Below, piece by piece: positions 63,171-64,000 of a DNA stretch of 64,000 nt (position 1 is its first letter; each line of letters begins with the position of its first letter). The notes under the pieces are model-generated. The model searched no databases and was not told the DNA's origin. It saw only the letters and a program-made list of their open reading frames with translations. The translations under genes were made by a program, and so were the position numbers. Source of the stretch: Phycomyces nitens (Eukaryota; Mucoromycota; Mucoromycetes; Mucorales; Phycomycetaceae); the NCBI GenBank assembly GCA_022702545.1, contig JAHRBC010000008.1:1054001-1118000 (forward strand), given 5' to 3'.

Positions 63171-64000
63171 AGGAATATGAGATATTTTATTTATATGGAT
63201 TGAGAAGATAAGGGTTTGGGTGTGACGTTGAGTAAAAAGATTTTGTTGAATGAATGAATGAATGAATGAATGATTGAAGAGAAGGGGTAGAAGGATGAGA
63301 GTGAGTTTTATTGAATTTGAGTTGATTAGTTTGTTGTTGTTGAGATAAGTATGTGATATATTGTATGATATATTGTATGATTGTATTTTGTGAGTAAGGA
63401 TTGAAAAATTGAGGTTAGATAGGGGGGTATGATAAGAATTGCGGGATTTAAGGATTTGTGGAGAAAGTATAGTTTGTATAAAGTGAAAAAGAGTTTTTGA
63501 AGTGGGATATGTGGATTTTAAATGATTATTGTATGTGTGTTTGTGGTTGAGAGGGGTTGAGAGGGGAGAATTGATTGAATTGATTGAATTGAAGGAGATT
63601 GTGGATGTAATGATCCAGTATGGATAAGATGGGATGGATTTATAGAGTTTTTTGAAATATGGGATTATTGAGCGAACAAGTGTTTAGATTTGATTGGGTT
63701 AGTGTTGAGTGTATTGAATAAATGATTTAATAGAGGATCGATTAGTAGAAAAAGAGTTGAAAGACTAATAAAAAGGTTTAAAGATGGATATGATGGATTG
63801 GGATTTTGGGTGGGATTTTTTGCAGTGAAGATTTTGTAGCTGGTTAAATTGATCGAATGTGTCAAGGGGACTGAGAGACTATATTATTCTTATTTTTTGA
63901 TATTACTAAATTATGTGGATTGCGGTCAAATCAACAGAGATCAGATACAAGCTTGATAATGGATTCTATGGTGGGCGGTGTAATATAGGCTAATATTGAT
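63171..64000 (+). repeat. Megasatellite unit 12 (B type, partial)
   Basis: The first 830 bp of another B-type unit, cut by the window edge, so the array extends beyond 64000. It carries the B markers GAGGAATATG, the five-fold TGAA run and ATTGCGGG. Confidence 0.96.

Noticed and set aside
5331..64000. Ribosomal DNA array or its intergenic spacer
   Set aside because: The unit size would fit a spacer-like repeat, but no 18S, 5.8S, 28S or 5S sequence is recognisable in any of the eleven full units.

Overview
The window is eukaryotic, repeat-dominated and essentially gene-free. It most likely comes from an early-diverging fungus of the Mucoromycota type. This rests on AT-rich DNA, no intact gene, a degenerate Tc1/mariner (DD34E) transposase, and a Ty3-type integrase fragment whose zinc-finger-to-core linker resembles elements I know from Mucorales. 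The assignment is an inference; no rRNA, tRNA or conserved host gene is present to fix it.

Region 1, about 1-5330, is a transposon graveyard flanking an array. It holds a DD34E transposase pseudogene (1 to about 1010), two LTR-like sequences in opposite orientation (1437-1651 and 2834-3102), a second helix-turn-helix fragment (1783-1974), a Ty3 integrase fragment (2447-2791), a cluster of four compact hairpins with a C-tract (3732-3951), and an unidentified coding-like fragment on the minus strand (4223-4462).

Region 2, about 5331-64000, is one head-to-tail tandem array with a unit of about 5.14-5.31 kb. Eleven full periods plus a partial twelfth are present and the array runs off the right edge. 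Units 1-7 and the first half of unit 8 are subfamily A (about 5.3 kb). The second half of unit 8 and units 9-12 are subfamily B (about 5.15 kb). The size difference is mainly one 137-bp internal subrepeat. Each unit has, in order: a G-rich top strand almost without C (first 500-800 bp); an AT-rich stretch with an (ATT)n run and a dyad/hairpin pair; C-rich 137-bp subrepeats; a heptamer minisatellite; a roughly 600-bp block identical in A and B that holds the longest open frame; a GAGT microsatellite; a 166-bp tandem duplication; and one of two diverged copies of an older 170-bp repeat.

I see no convincing protein-coding gene in the repeat unit. Several of the longest open frames begin at GTG or TTG rather than ATG, and the strand-skewed and heptamer segments keep frames open by composition alone. 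The array is best described as a megasatellite of unknown function. Its strand asymmetry, two-subfamily structure and invariant block are the points most worth following up.
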